Source of the DNA: Rubrolithibacter danxiaensis
GTDB lineage: Bacteria > Bacteroidota > Bacteroidia > Sphingobacteriales > Sphingobacteriaceae
Length of the DNA stretch: 64,000 nt
Assembly (NCBI RefSeq): GCF_047272945.1
Contig: NZ_JBKOPS010000005.1
Location: 124,001 to 188,000 of the forward strand
Reading direction: 5' to 3'
Below are positions 55,026-63,309 of this stretch, in pieces. The translations under genes were made by a program, and so were the position numbers. The notes beneath the pieces were generated by a model. That model saw only the letters and a list, made by a program, of their open reading frames with translations, made no database searches and was not told the origin of the DNA. The number at the start of each line of letters is the position of its first letter. The stretch's first letter is position 1.

Positions 55026-55730
55026 ATGATACACTTAGAACACATTTTTAAATGGTACAATGTTGGGGGCGGGCGTACTTTCATTTTAAAAGACATTAAT
55101 TTAGATGTAGAGGAAGGTGAATTTATTTCAATCATGGGTCCCTCCGGGTCAGGGAAATCTACTTTATTAAATATTCTGGGAATGCTTGATGAAGCATCTG
55201 AGGGGCAATATGAGTTTTTAGGGCAGTCTGTGTTTAATCTGAAAGAAAAGCAGCGGTCGGCCTTATATAAACAATATATCGGCTTCGTTTTTCAGGCCTA
55301 CCATCTTATAGACGAGCTTACGGTGTATGAAAACATAGAAACTCCGCTTATTTATAAGGATATTAAAGGAGCAGAGCGGAAAGCAATTGTTTCAGACATG
55401 CTGGACAGGTTTAACATTGTAGGAAAAAAAGACCTTTTTCCTGCCCAGCTTTCAGGAGGCCAGCAGCAACTCGTGGGCATTGCAAGGGCACTGGCAGCAA
55501 ATCCGAAAGTAATACTTGCAGATGAACCAACCGGGAACCTCAATTCAAAACAAGGCGAAGAAATAATGGATCTTTTCAGAAAGCTGAATCAGGAGGATGG
55601 TGTTACTATTATCCAGGTAACGCACTCTGAAAAAAACGCTTCTTACGGTTCAAGGATAATTCATCTATTAGACGGGCGAATTGAAAGGATAGAAAATGAA
55701 TATCAAGTGAAAAAATTAACGGATCTGTAA
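55026..55730 (+). CDS. ABC transporter ATPase 2 with altered signature flank and D-loop
   Basis: 234 residues, same type as ATPase 1. Walker A GPSGSGKST, Q-loop FVFQAYHLIDELTV, Walker B VILADEPTGNLNS and H-loop QVTHSEKN. Two departures from the family: the signature reads LSGGQQQLVGIARA, with Leu where nearly all members have Arg, and the D-loop is NLNS instead of NLDS. Walker A, the Walker B Glu and the H-loop His are intact, so ATP binding is expected, but coupling or cycling may differ. It has its own sigma-54-like promoter. It could serve a subset of permeases or form a heterodimer with ATPase 1. Confidence 0.94.
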   Translation: MIHLEHIFKWYNVGGGRTFILKDINLDVEEGEFISIMGPSGSGKSTLLNILGMLDEASEGQYEFLGQSVFNLKEKQRSALYKQYIGFVFQAYHLIDELTVYENIETPLIYKDIKGAERKAIVSDMLDRFNIVGKKDLFPAQLSGGQQQLVGIARALAANPKVILADEPTGNLNSKQGEEIMDLFRKLNQEDGVTIIQVTHSEKNASYGSRIIHLLDGRIERIENEYQVKKLTDL

Positions 55731-55796
55731 ATGAATTACTGATTCATTTAGCGGTAAATTCAACAATTATTGGTGAAACATCCTGTAAAAAATAAA

Positions 55797-55827
55797 AAAC
55801 TTCGTCCGATGCCTACGGACGAAGTTT
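55797..55827 (-). terminator. Intrinsic terminator of the DUF1080 gene
   Basis: A perfect 12-base stem (AAACTTCGTCCG / CGGACGAAGTTT) around a 7-base loop lies 29 bases beyond the minus-strand stop. Read on the minus strand it is followed by a T-rich run (TTTTTTATTTTTT), a textbook terminator. It may also stop read-through from ATPase 2 on the plus strand. Confidence 0.9.
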
Positions 55828-55856
55828 ATGCTAATGATACAATTTTTACTTCTTTT

Positions 55857-56531
55857 TTAAATCTCTTTGATCTTGATGTTCCTGAAGTATATCGGAGCTC
55901 CTGCATGTTTACCCTGCAAACCGATATGCCCTTTCAAAGGCAATTCAGCGTAAGGTTTGTTCAGCCAGGAAGGAATGTCAGATCCGTCGGGATTTTTTGT
56001 GCCCGAAGTCCATAAACTCATATCGATCTCATTTACCAGTTCGTCGTTTAAGACGATCCAGATCTTTTTATCCTTGCAGGTAACGGTATAATGATTCCAT
56101 TCGCCTGGCTTTTTAACATTACTTTTTTTAGGGGCCAAATGGCCAAAAAAGGCGGCGCATTGCCAGGTTTTTGGCGCTTTCGACCACTCTTCACTAAAAT
56201 CATCCGCAATTTGAATTTCCATGCTGTTTGGAATCCAGTTTTCTATATTACTTGCATGCACAACAACGCCGCTATTAGTTCCGGGAGCCGTTTTAAATTC
56301 AAGGTCAAGGATAAAGTTGTTGTACTCTTTTTCGCTCCAGATATTTTTATCTTCCGTAGCTGTTAAAATTCCATCATCAAAGGTCCAGATAGTTTCATCA
56401 GGTTTAATGGCATCAGAAAGGTCGGATTTAAACAGGCTTTTCCAGTTCCGTGTGTTGGGGTGATTGCGGTATTGAGCATACGAAACAGTATAAAAGGCAA
56501 TAAGTGCAGTAACAAGAAATAGCTTTTTCAT
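55857..56531 (-). CDS. Exported DUF1080 (3-keto-disaccharide hydrolase-like) protein
   Basis: 224 residues with a signal peptide (MKKLFLVTALIAFYTVSYAQ). DUF1080 features: W.SLF near the start, WTFDDGILTATED, then EYNNFILDLEFKTAPGTNSGVVVHA, the MEIQIAD segment, GEWNHYTVTCKDKKIWIVLNDE and the end GHIGLQGKHAGAPIYFRNIKIKEI. The fold is a concanavalin-like sandwich; some family members hydrolyse 3-keto-glycosides, which would be periplasmic here. It is on the opposite strand between ATPase 2 and the TolC gene, divergent from TolC, so activator site 6 lies in its upstream region too. A link to the pump is not shown. Confidence 0.92.
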   Translation of the reverse strand: MKKLFLVTALIAFYTVSYAQYRNHPNTRNWKSLFKSDLSDAIKPDETIWTFDDGILTATEDKNIWSEKEYNNFILDLEFKTAPGTNSGVVVHASNIENWIPNSMEIQIADDFSEEWSKAPKTWQCAAFFGHLAPKKSNVKKPGEWNHYTVTCKDKKIWIVLNDELVNEIDMSLWTSGTKNPDGSDIPSWLNKPYAELPLKGHIGLQGKHAGAPIYFRNIKIKEI

Positions 56532-56641
56532 TCGTGTATTATTATTTTCCGAAATAAGGGCATACAGTTCTCAATTCCTAAGATTTATTGTAATATCTCT
56601 GAAAGGTGATAAAAATGCGATGTGCATTTTTGAACGTTTAT

Positions 56642-56657
56642 TGTTCGAAAGCGAACA
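56642..56657. promoter_or_regulatory. Activator site 6 (perfect inverted repeat) before the TolC gene
   Basis: TGTTCGAAAGCGAACA, with a half-site TGAACG at 56631-56636. It ties the outer membrane factor to the same control as the adaptor, the second ATPase and three permeases. Confidence 0.82.
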
Positions 56658-56710
56658 GGTTAAATTACATGCTTTATTCTTTTATGTTGATTGTCAGATA
56701 GTTGATGTTT

Positions 56711-56738
56711 TGGTCTTTAATGTGCCAGTCATTTGAAA
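56711..56738 (+). promoter_or_regulatory. Candidate sigma-54-like promoter of the TolC gene (two readings)
   Basis: Reading A: TGGTCTTTAATGTGC at 56711, 54 bases after site 6 and with canonical GG-N10-GC spacing. Reading B: TGCCAGTCATTTGAAA at 56723, resembling the permease 8 promoter in its TTTGA but with a damaged -24 and a 66-base distance. Neither is clearly better; a start site between 56735 and 56750 would fit both. Confidence 0.5.
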
Positions 56739-56763
56739 ATTAAAATTAACAGCATACATACGT

Positions 56764-58104
56764 ATGAAACAAATACTTTTCCTTACTCTTTTATTTTTTT
56801 CACTTGTTTCCGTACAGGCCCAGGAAATTCAAAGCGCCGCTCCGCAAACATTGAGTTTAAATACAGCTATTGAAATTGCCCTGAAAAATAATGTAGAAGT
56901 TCAGCAAAGCAATATCCGGACAGAAACCGAACACGTTTATTTGAAGCAGGCACGAGGAAAAATCCTGCCAGATCTCAATGCGTCTTATACTCACGGTTTT
57001 AATGCCGGAAGAAGTATTGACCCATCTACTAATTCGTATGTGGATCAGCAATTAAGTTATGCTAACCCAACATTAGGGAGCACTTTAACCATATTTAACG
57101 GCTTTGCTATTTTGAATACTATTCGCAGAAATTCGTTGGCGTACAGCGCGGCAAAGATGGAAGAGCAGGAAGCCAGGGATAATCTTACTCTGCAGGTAAT
57201 ACTAAATTATTTACAGGTGCTCACAAACCAGGACTTATTAGAACTATCGAGAAAACAGGCGGAAACCAGTTTAAAACAGGTAGAACGTTTAGAAGTATTG
57301 CAGAAAGAAGGTGCGGTTACTCCCGCCGACTACTACGATCTGAAAGGCCAGTATGCCAACGACCAGATGGCGGTAATAGCTTCGTCTAATAACCTGGAAA
57401 ACTCTAAACTGGAATTGGCACAGCTTCTTAATGTTCCTTATAATAAAGATATTACCTTCCAAAGCCTGGATGCCAGCCAATTTTCCCTGGTTTATGAAGC
57501 AACTCCCGAGCAGGTTTATAATGCAGCTTTGCAGAGCCTGGCAGTGGTAAAAGCTGTCGACCTCCGTAAAAGAAGCGCCGATGCCGATGTAAAAGTCAGC
57601 CGTTCAACTTATTTTCCTTCTGTTATTGTTAACGGAGGGTTATCTACCAACTATTCCAGCGCTGCATTTGAAGAAACGGGTAAAACCTACTCAGATCAGA
57701 TCAGTAATAACCTGAGCAAATCGGTGAGTGTGGGAGTCGCCATTCCGCTTTTTAATTCTTTCAGAACAAAAAATGCAGTAGCGCTATCGAAGTTGAATCA
57801 GAGAGATGCAGAACTGACAGCAAAGAGCACACGCATTCAGTTGCAGCAATTAACCGAACAGGCTTATTTTAATATGACATCTTCAAAAGATCGTTATACA
57901 ACTTTGATTGATCAGGTTGATGCTTTTTCTGAATCCTTTCGCACTGCTGAAGTTCGCTTTAACGCGGGTGCCATTAATTCTGTAAATTATTTGATTGCAA
58001 AAAATAATCTCGATCGTGCCAATCTTAATCTGATCGCTTCCCGGTACGATTTTATTCTAAGGAAGAAGATACTGGATTATTATCAGGGTAAATCATCATG
58101 GTAG
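56764..58104 (+). CDS. TolC-family outer membrane factor
   Basis: 446 residues with a signal peptide (MKQILFLTLLFFSLVSVQAQ). Two outer membrane efflux protein repeats are seen: the first begins LSLNTAIEIALKNNVEVQQSNIRTE and contains GFNAGRSIDPSTNSYVDQQL, the second begins YNAALQSLAVVKAVDLRKRSADADVKVSRSTYFPSV. Long Gln/Glu/Ala-rich helices form the expected periplasmic barrel, e.g. QAETSLKQVERLEVLQKEGAV and FRTAEVRFNAGAINSVNYLIAKN. Trimers make a channel from periplasm to outside, docked by a HlyD-type adaptor. It is the only such gene in the window and has activator site 6, so it probably completes the pump. Confidence 0.94.
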   Translation: MKQILFLTLLFFSLVSVQAQEIQSAAPQTLSLNTAIEIALKNNVEVQQSNIRTETEHVYLKQARGKILPDLNASYTHGFNAGRSIDPSTNSYVDQQLSYANPTLGSTLTIFNGFAILNTIRRNSLAYSAAKMEEQEARDNLTLQVILNYLQVLTNQDLLELSRKQAETSLKQVERLEVLQKEGAVTPADYYDLKGQYANDQMAVIASSNNLENSKLELAQLLNVPYNKDITFQSLDASQFSLVYEATPEQVYNAALQSLAVVKAVDLRKRSADADVKVSRSTYFPSVIVNGGLSTNYSSAAFEETGKTYSDQISNNLSKSVSVGVAIPLFNSFRTKNAVALSKLNQRDAELTAKSTRIQLQQLTEQAYFNMTSSKDRYTTLIDQVDAFSESFRTAEVRFNAGAINSVNYLIAKNNLDRANLNLIASRYDFILRKKILDYYQGKSSW

Positions 58105-58120
58105 CGGAATCACTTCTACA

Positions 58121-58164
58121 GTAATTGATCCTCTGCTCATTAAAAGAGGGGATCAATTACTTTT
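58121..58164 (+). terminator. Intrinsic terminator after the TolC gene
   Basis: GTAATTGATCC (58121-58131) pairs with GGATCAATTAC (58150-58160), followed by TTTTC. It separates the pump region from dnaE. Confidence 0.8.
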
Positions 58165-58194
58165 CAACAGCCCTCATCTGAACAGGAAATTTGG

Positions 58195-58202
58195 TAAATT
58201 TG
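58195..58202 (+). promoter_or_regulatory. -7 element of a Bacteroidota-type promoter before dnaE
   Basis: TAAATTTG matches the TAnnTTTG consensus exactly, 25 bases before the ATG. The expected TTTG at -33 is poor (TCTG at 58177-58180), so this is only a candidate. Confidence 0.45.
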
Positions 58203-58227
58203 AATCTTATCGACAAAGGATTAGCAG

Positions 58228-61200
58228 ATGCCAGATTTCTCTCACTTACACGTACATACACAATTTTCACTGCTCGATGGTGCTGCAGATATTTCGAAGC
58301 TGTACAAAAAAGCTGCTGCAGACGGCATGAAAGCAATAGCCATTACCGATCATGGCAATATGTTCGGTGTGTTTAAGTTTGTGGCCGAGGCAGGGAAACA
58401 TGGTGTAAAACCCATTGTAGGCTGTGAGTTTTATGTAGTGGACGACCGGCACAAGAAGCAGTTCACCAAAGAAAATAAAGATGTTCGTTTTCATCAGTTA
58501 TTCCTGGCCAAAAATGCGCAGGGGTACAAGAACCTGGTGAAGCTTTGCTCGCTGGGCTATATGGAAGGTTTGTACTCTAAATGGCCCCGTATTGATAAAG
58601 AATTAATTCTGAAATATCACGAAGGCTTAATTGCTACTACCTGTTGTATCGGAGCTTCTGTTCCGCAGGCGATTCTGAAAAAGGGTGAAGAGGAGGCTGA
58701 GGAAGAATTCAAATGGTGGCTTGATCTTTTTGGCGAAGATTATTACATCGAACTGCAGCGTCATGATATTCCCGAACAACAAACTATAAACCATGTTCTT
58801 CTAAAGTTTGCTAAAAAACACAACGTAAAAATTATTTGCTCCAATGATTCTCATTATGTAGATCAGCAGGACGCTAATGCACACGACATTCTGCTTTGCG
58901 TAAATACCGGCGATATGCAAAGTACGCCTATTGCTACAGATGAGGAAGGGGGAAAAGGATATCGTTTCGGTTTTCCGAACGATCAGTTCTACTTTAAATC
59001 GCAGGCAGAAATGGCTCAGCTATTTCACGATCTGCCTGAATCTCTGGATAATACCGGAGAAATTGTTGATAAAGTAGAACATTTACAGCTGAAACGTGAT
59101 ATTCTGCTTCCAAATTTCCCTATTCCTCCGGAATTTAAAATCCATCCCGATGATGTGCTGAATCAATGGGAATACCTGCGCCATTTAACAATGACGGGAG
59201 CAAGGGAGCGATATAAAGATATAACGCCTGAAATACAGGAACGCCTTGATTTTGAGTTAAACACAATCAAGATCATGGGTTTTGCCGGCTATTTTCTTAT
59301 CGTTTCGGATTTCATTAAGGCTGGCCGTGACCTGGGCGTATTTGTGGGTCCGGGCCGTGGGTCGGCAGCGGGTTCTGTAGTGGCTTATTGTATCGGGATC
59401 ACTAATATTGATCCGATTAAATATAACCTGCTTTTTGAGCGTTTCCTTAACCCTGACCGTAAGTCGATGCCCGATATTGATACCGATTTTGATGACGAAG
59501 GTCGTCAGAAAGTGATTGATTATGTGGTGGATAAATACGGAAAAAATCAGGTAGCACAAATTATTACCTATGGTTCTATGGCTGCCCGTACCAGCATTCA
59601 GGATGTAGCCCGGGTGTTGGATGTTCCGTTGCCCGAAGTTGCCGCTTTAAAGAAGTTGGTTCCTGAAACGTTAGGAATTACCTTAAAAGACGCGTTTGAT
59701 CAGGTTCCCGAACTTCAGGAAATTTTAAAAGGAAATGATATACGATCCAAAGTATTGCGTGAAGCGGAAAAGTTGGAGGGTTCTGTTCGCAATACCGGTA
59801 TTCATGCAGCGGGTATCATTATTGCGCCGGATGACCTCACCAATATCATCCCGGTAGCAACAGCGAAAGATTCAGACCTGCTGGTTACACAGTTTGACGG
59901 AAGGGTGATTGAGGATGCAGGGGTTATCAAAATGGACTTTTTGGGCCTTAAAACCCTTACAATTATTAAAAATGCCTTACAGCTGATCAAACAGAATCAT
60001 GGAGTTGAAATTGATATTGATTATATTCCCTTAGATGATCAGCAGACCTTTGAGCTGTACCAGCGGGGAGATACAAACGGAACGTTTCAGTTTGAAAGTG
60101 ACGGTATGCAGATGTACCTCCGGGAGCTAAAGCCGGATAAGTTCGAGGATCTGATAGCGATGAATGCCCTTTACCGCCCGGGGCCAATAGAGTATATTCC
60201 AAACTTTATTGCACGTAAGCATGGCCGTGAGGAAGTGGTGTATGATTTGCCGGATATGGAAGAATACCTTTCTGACACATACGGTATTACCGTGTATCAG
60301 GAGCAGGTAATGCTTCTTTCGCAAAAGCTGGCAAACTTTACCAAAGGTGATGCCGATGTGTTGCGTAAGGCGATGGGAAAGAAGGACCGGAAAACCCTTG
60401 ACAAATTGAAGCCTCAGTTTATTGAGAATGCTAAGAAGAATGGTCACGATGAGAAGAAGCTTGAAAAGATCTGGACTGACTGGGAAGCGTTTGCTTCTTA
60501 TGCTTTTAACAAATCTCACTCTACCTGCTACGCTTTTGTAGCCTATCAAACCGCTTACCTGAAAGCTCATTATCCTTCTGAGTATATGGCGGCGGTATTA
60601 AATAACCAGGGAAATATCGAAAAGATATCTTTCTTCATGGAAGAATGCCGCAGAATGGGAATAGCCGTTTTAGGACCTGATATCAATGAATCGAATCTGA
60701 GCTTTGCTGTTAATAAAAAAGGTGAAGTCCGTTTCGGAATGTCAGGGATAAAGGGAGTAGGAGAGAAGGCTGTTGAATGTATTATTGAAGAACGGGAAGC
60801 AAACGGGCTTTTCACTGATATTAATGATTTTGCCCGCAGGGCTAATCCACGTACTGTAAATAAAAAAGTGTACGAAAACCTTGTTTACAGTGGTGCTTTT
60901 GATTGTTTTGGATTTAACCGTGCCCAGTTTTTCTGCAAGCCTGATGGGGGGATGCTTAATGGAATTGAACGTTTAATTAAGTACACGAATGATTACCAGA
61001 ATAGTCAGAACAGCTCGCAGGCTTCGCTTTTTGGCGGTACAACAGATGCTCATATTCCTGAGCCCCAACTGCCTGATTGTCCTGAATGGGGGCTTATAGA
61101 AAAGTTAAAGTATGAAAAAGATATGATCGGAATTTATTTAACCGGCCATCCTTTAGACAACTTTAAGTTCGAGATGGATAATTTTTGCAACTATCAGGTC

Positions 61201-61800
61201 AAACATTTAATGCTGATAAATAAGGCGAAGAATGGGGAGCTTCAGGAAGAAGACCAGCAGGAATTTAATAAGATTAAAAACCGGGAACTGGTAATTGGCG
61301 GCCTTGTTTCTTCGGCAGCTCATCGTACTACCAAAACAGGAAAACCCTTTGGCTCTTTTATTTTGGAGGATTACAGCGACTCTTTTGAAATTGTATTGTT
61401 TGGAGATGAATATGTAAAACAGAAGTCGTTTTTTACCGACGGCTATTTCTTGCAAATAAGGGGAACAGTTACTGAACGGTTTAAGCAGAAAGACAACTGG
61501 GAGTTCAAAGTAACTCAAATCAATCTTTTATCTGATTTAAGGGATAAGATGTCAAAATGTCTGACAATTAAATTTCCCCTGCATGAGCTTTCTGATTCGC
61601 TGATTGTTAAGATTGATGAGTTGATAAAAGTAAATACAGAAGAAAACCCTCAGCGAAACTGCTTACTGAAGTTTGCAGTGTACGATACCGAAGATTCTTT
61701 ATCTCTGGAGATGCCTTCAAAAAATGTAAAAATTTTTCCCAGTAATGAATTTTTAGGACAGTTAGCCGAGTTGAAGAATATATCTTATAAACTTAATTAG
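58228..61800 (+). CDS. dnaE: DNA polymerase III alpha subunit
   Basis: 1190 residues, normal for DnaE1. An N-terminal PHP domain (HLHVHTQFSLLDG, about 6-18; ITDHGNM) is followed by the polymerase core with GPGRGSAAGSVV (about 374) and catalytic aspartates in MPDIDTDFDDEGRQ (about 412-424). Then come the fingers region (RNTGIHAAGIIIAPDD), the helix-hairpin-helix region (GMSGIKGVGEKAVE), a clamp-binding-like QASLF at about 930 and an OB-fold (RELVIGGLVSSAAHRTTKTGKPFG). It is the replicative DNA polymerase, acting with the beta clamp in the replisome. Chromosomal housekeeping gene, with its own promoter candidate. Confidence 0.98.
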   Translation: MPDFSHLHVHTQFSLLDGAADISKLYKKAAADGMKAIAITDHGNMFGVFKFVAEAGKHGVKPIVGCEFYVVDDRHKKQFTKENKDVRFHQLFLAKNAQGYKNLVKLCSLGYMEGLYSKWPRIDKELILKYHEGLIATTCCIGASVPQAILKKGEEEAEEEFKWWLDLFGEDYYIELQRHDIPEQQTINHVLLKFAKKHNVKIICSNDSHYVDQQDANAHDILLCVNTGDMQSTPIATDEEGGKGYRFGFPNDQFYFKSQAEMAQLFHDLPESLDNTGEIVDKVEHLQLKRDILLPNFPIPPEFKIHPDDVLNQWEYLRHLTMTGARERYKDITPEIQERLDFELNTIKIMGFAGYFLIVSDFIKAGRDLGVFVGPGRGSAAGSVVAYCIGITNIDPIKYNLLFERFLNPDRKSMPDIDTDFDDEGRQKVIDYVVDKYGKNQVAQIITYGSMAARTSIQDVARVLDVPLPEVAALKKLVPETLGITLKDAFDQVPELQEILKGNDIRSKVLREAEKLEGSVRNTGIHAAGIIIAPDDLTNIIPVATAKDSDLLVTQFDGRVIEDAGVIKMDFLGLKTLTIIKNALQLIKQNHGVEIDIDYIPLDDQQTFELYQRGDTNGTFQFESDGMQMYLRELKPDKFEDLIAMNALYRPGPIEYIPNFIARKHGREEVVYDLPDMEEYLSDTYGITVYQEQVMLLSQKLANFTKGDADVLRKAMGKKDRKTLDKLKPQFIENAKKNGHDEKKLEKIWTDWEAFASYAFNKSHSTCYAFVAYQTAYLKAHYPSEYMAAVLNNQGNIEKISFFMEECRRMGIAVLGPDINESNLSFAVNKKGEVRFGMSGIKGVGEKAVECIIEEREANGLFTDINDFARRANPRTVNKKVYENLVYSGAFDCFGFNRAQFFCKPDGGMLNGIERLIKYTNDYQNSQNSSQASLFGGTTDAHIPEPQLPDCPEWGLIEKLKYEKDMIGIYLTGHPLDNFKFEMDNFCNYQVKHLMLINKAKNGELQEEDQQEFNKIKNRELVIGGLVSSAAHRTTKTGKPFGSFILEDYSDSFEIVLFGDEYVKQKSFFTDGYFLQIRGTVTERFKQKDNWEFKVTQINLLSDLRDKMSKCLTIKFPLHELSDSLIVKIDELIKVNTEENPQRNCLLKFAVYDTEDSLSLEMPSKNVKIFPSNEFLGQLAELKNISYKLN

Positions 61801-61845
61801 AAATAGGGTAGCAACGTTACTAAAATGTCATTTTAGCAGGAGCTG

Positions 61846-61876
61846 TTTGTGGCAAGGATATTGTAATGTATCTTTG
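61846..61876 (+). promoter_or_regulatory. Bacteroidota-type -33/-7 promoter of trxA
   Basis: TTTG (61846-61849), 19 bases, then TATCTTTG (61869-61876): both boxes and the spacing match the Bacteroidota housekeeping consensus TTTG-N19-TAnnTTTG. The -7 box ends 23 bases before the ATG at 61900. It supports the taxonomic assignment. Confidence 0.85.
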
Positions 61877-61899
61877 AATATAACATTAATTTATTAAAT

Positions 61900-62220
61900 A
61901 TGGCCTTAGAAATAACAGACGCAAACTTCGAAGAAGTAGTGTTAAAATCAGATAAACCGGTTTTGGTTGACTTTTGGGCAGAGTGGTGTGGCCCGTGCCG
62001 TATGGTTGGCCCGCTTGTAGAAGAACTTTCAAAAGAATACGAAGGTAAAGCCGTTATCGGTAAGCTTAATGTCGATCATAATCCGGGTGTATCCATGAAG
62101 TTTGGTATCCGCAATATTCCGGCTTTGCTATTTTTCAAAAACGGAGAAATTGTTGACAAACAAATTGGAGCTGTGCCGAAATCTGTTTTATCAGACAAGC
62201 TGAGTAAGCAATTAGCATAA
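61900..62220 (+). CDS. trxA: Thioredoxin
   Basis: 106 residues, the standard length. Active site WCGPC with Cys30 and Cys33, buried Asp24 in LVDFWAEW, and cis-proline in RNIPALLFF (about 75). It is a cytoplasmic disulfide reductase that donates electrons to ribonucleotide reductase, peroxiredoxins and others. Monocistronic, with a clear promoter upstream and a terminator downstream. Confidence 0.98.
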   Translation: MALEITDANFEEVVLKSDKPVLVDFWAEWCGPCRMVGPLVEELSKEYEGKAVIGKLNVDHNPGVSMKFGIRNIPALLFFKNGEIVDKQIGAVPKSVLSDKLSKQLA

Positions 62221-62240
62221 GATCTTTATAATTTCATGTA

Positions 62241-62267
62241 GGCTTCAGAATTTCTGAAGCCTTTTTT
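62241..62267 (+). terminator. Intrinsic terminator of trxA
   Basis: GGCTTCAG (62241-62248) and CTGAAGCC (62254-62261) form an eight-base stem with a five-base loop, followed by six T. Confidence 0.93.
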
Positions 62268-62300
62268 GTATAATAGCAATCGGTTAAAAATATCTTCTTC

Positions 62301-63206
62301 ATGTTTTCGCAAAAAGAACTTCAGGATTTTGGTAATCTTGAATTACTTGCCCGGCAGGTGGTTGAAGGTTTTATAACCGGCTTGCATAAAAGCCCTTTTC
62401 ATGGGTTTTCTGTTGAGTTTGCAGAACATCGTTCCTACAACAGCGGGGAATCTGTTAAAAATATCGACTGGAAACTGTATGGCAGAACGGATAAATTGTT
62501 TGTAAAACGTTTTGAAGAAGAAACAAACCTTCGCTGCCAGATAGTACTGGATGTATCTTCTTCCATGTATTATCCTGAAAAAGAATTCAATAAATTGCAG
62601 TTTTCTATTTATTCTGCTGCATCATTAATGTATCTGCTAAAGAAGCAACGGGACGCTTTTGGATTAAACTTCTTTTCAGAGAATGTAGAACTTTCTACCG
62701 CTGTTAAATCAACTTCGGCTCATTTACAATATCTGTTTTCTGAATTAGAAAGAATTTTAAATAAGGGAACTAAAAGCAAAGGGACTAACGTATCGGAGGC
62801 TTTACATCAAATAGCTGAACAAATTCATAAGCGGTCTCTTGTTATTATTTTCAGTGATATGTTTCAGAGCGGGCAGGAGAGCCCGGCGGCAATTTTTTCT
62901 GCTTTGCAACACTTAAAATATCGCAAACATGAGGTTATAATATTCAATGTTCTCGATCATAGAAACGAGTTAAACTTTGAGTTTGATAACCATCCCTATC
63001 ATTTCATTGATATGGAAAGTGGCGAAGAGCTTAAAACACATCCCCGACAGGTTAAAGAAAATTATCTTCGTGCCATTCATACTTATCAGGAGCAATTGGA
63101 GATAAAATGTGCTCAATACAATATTGATCTGGTAAACGCTGACATAAATAAAGGATTCTATCAGGTTTTAAACAGCTACTTTATTAAAAGAAACAGGATG
63201 TATTAA
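62301..63206 (+). CDS. DUF58 domain protein
   Basis: 301 residues. It has the DUF58 core early (HGFSVEFAEHRSYNSGESVKNIDW) and a von Willebrand A-like part with a MIDAS-like DVSSSM motif (about 83-88) and later LVIIFSDMFQSG. No signal peptide or membrane helix, so cytoplasmic. Family members are usually encoded next to MoxR ATPases and vWA proteins and are thought to help assembly or metal insertion of complexes. No MoxR gene is in this window, so the partner is elsewhere. It starts 34 bases after the trxA terminator. Confidence 0.93.
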   Translation: MFSQKELQDFGNLELLARQVVEGFITGLHKSPFHGFSVEFAEHRSYNSGESVKNIDWKLYGRTDKLFVKRFEEETNLRCQIVLDVSSSMYYPEKEFNKLQFSIYSAASLMYLLKKQRDAFGLNFFSENVELSTAVKSTSAHLQYLFSELERILNKGTKSKGTNVSEALHQIAEQIHKRSLVIIFSDMFQSGQESPAAIFSALQHLKYRKHEVIIFNVLDHRNELNFEFDNHPYHFIDMESGEELKTHPRQVKENYLRAIHTYQEQLEIKCAQYNIDLVNADINKGFYQVLNSYFIKRNRMY

Positions 63207-63309
63207 GACTATAAATCCTGATTCTTATACGTGGTTGTTGAATGCCTTATTAAATTCCAATTCTGTTCAATCTAAAATAGCTAACAATTGTTACTCTGTT
63301 AAATTCCTG

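Noticed and set aside
63235..63309. TTG-initiated N-terminal extension of the cupin gene
   Set aside because: The residues look like translated intergenic DNA, and an ATG at 63310 gives a normal start.
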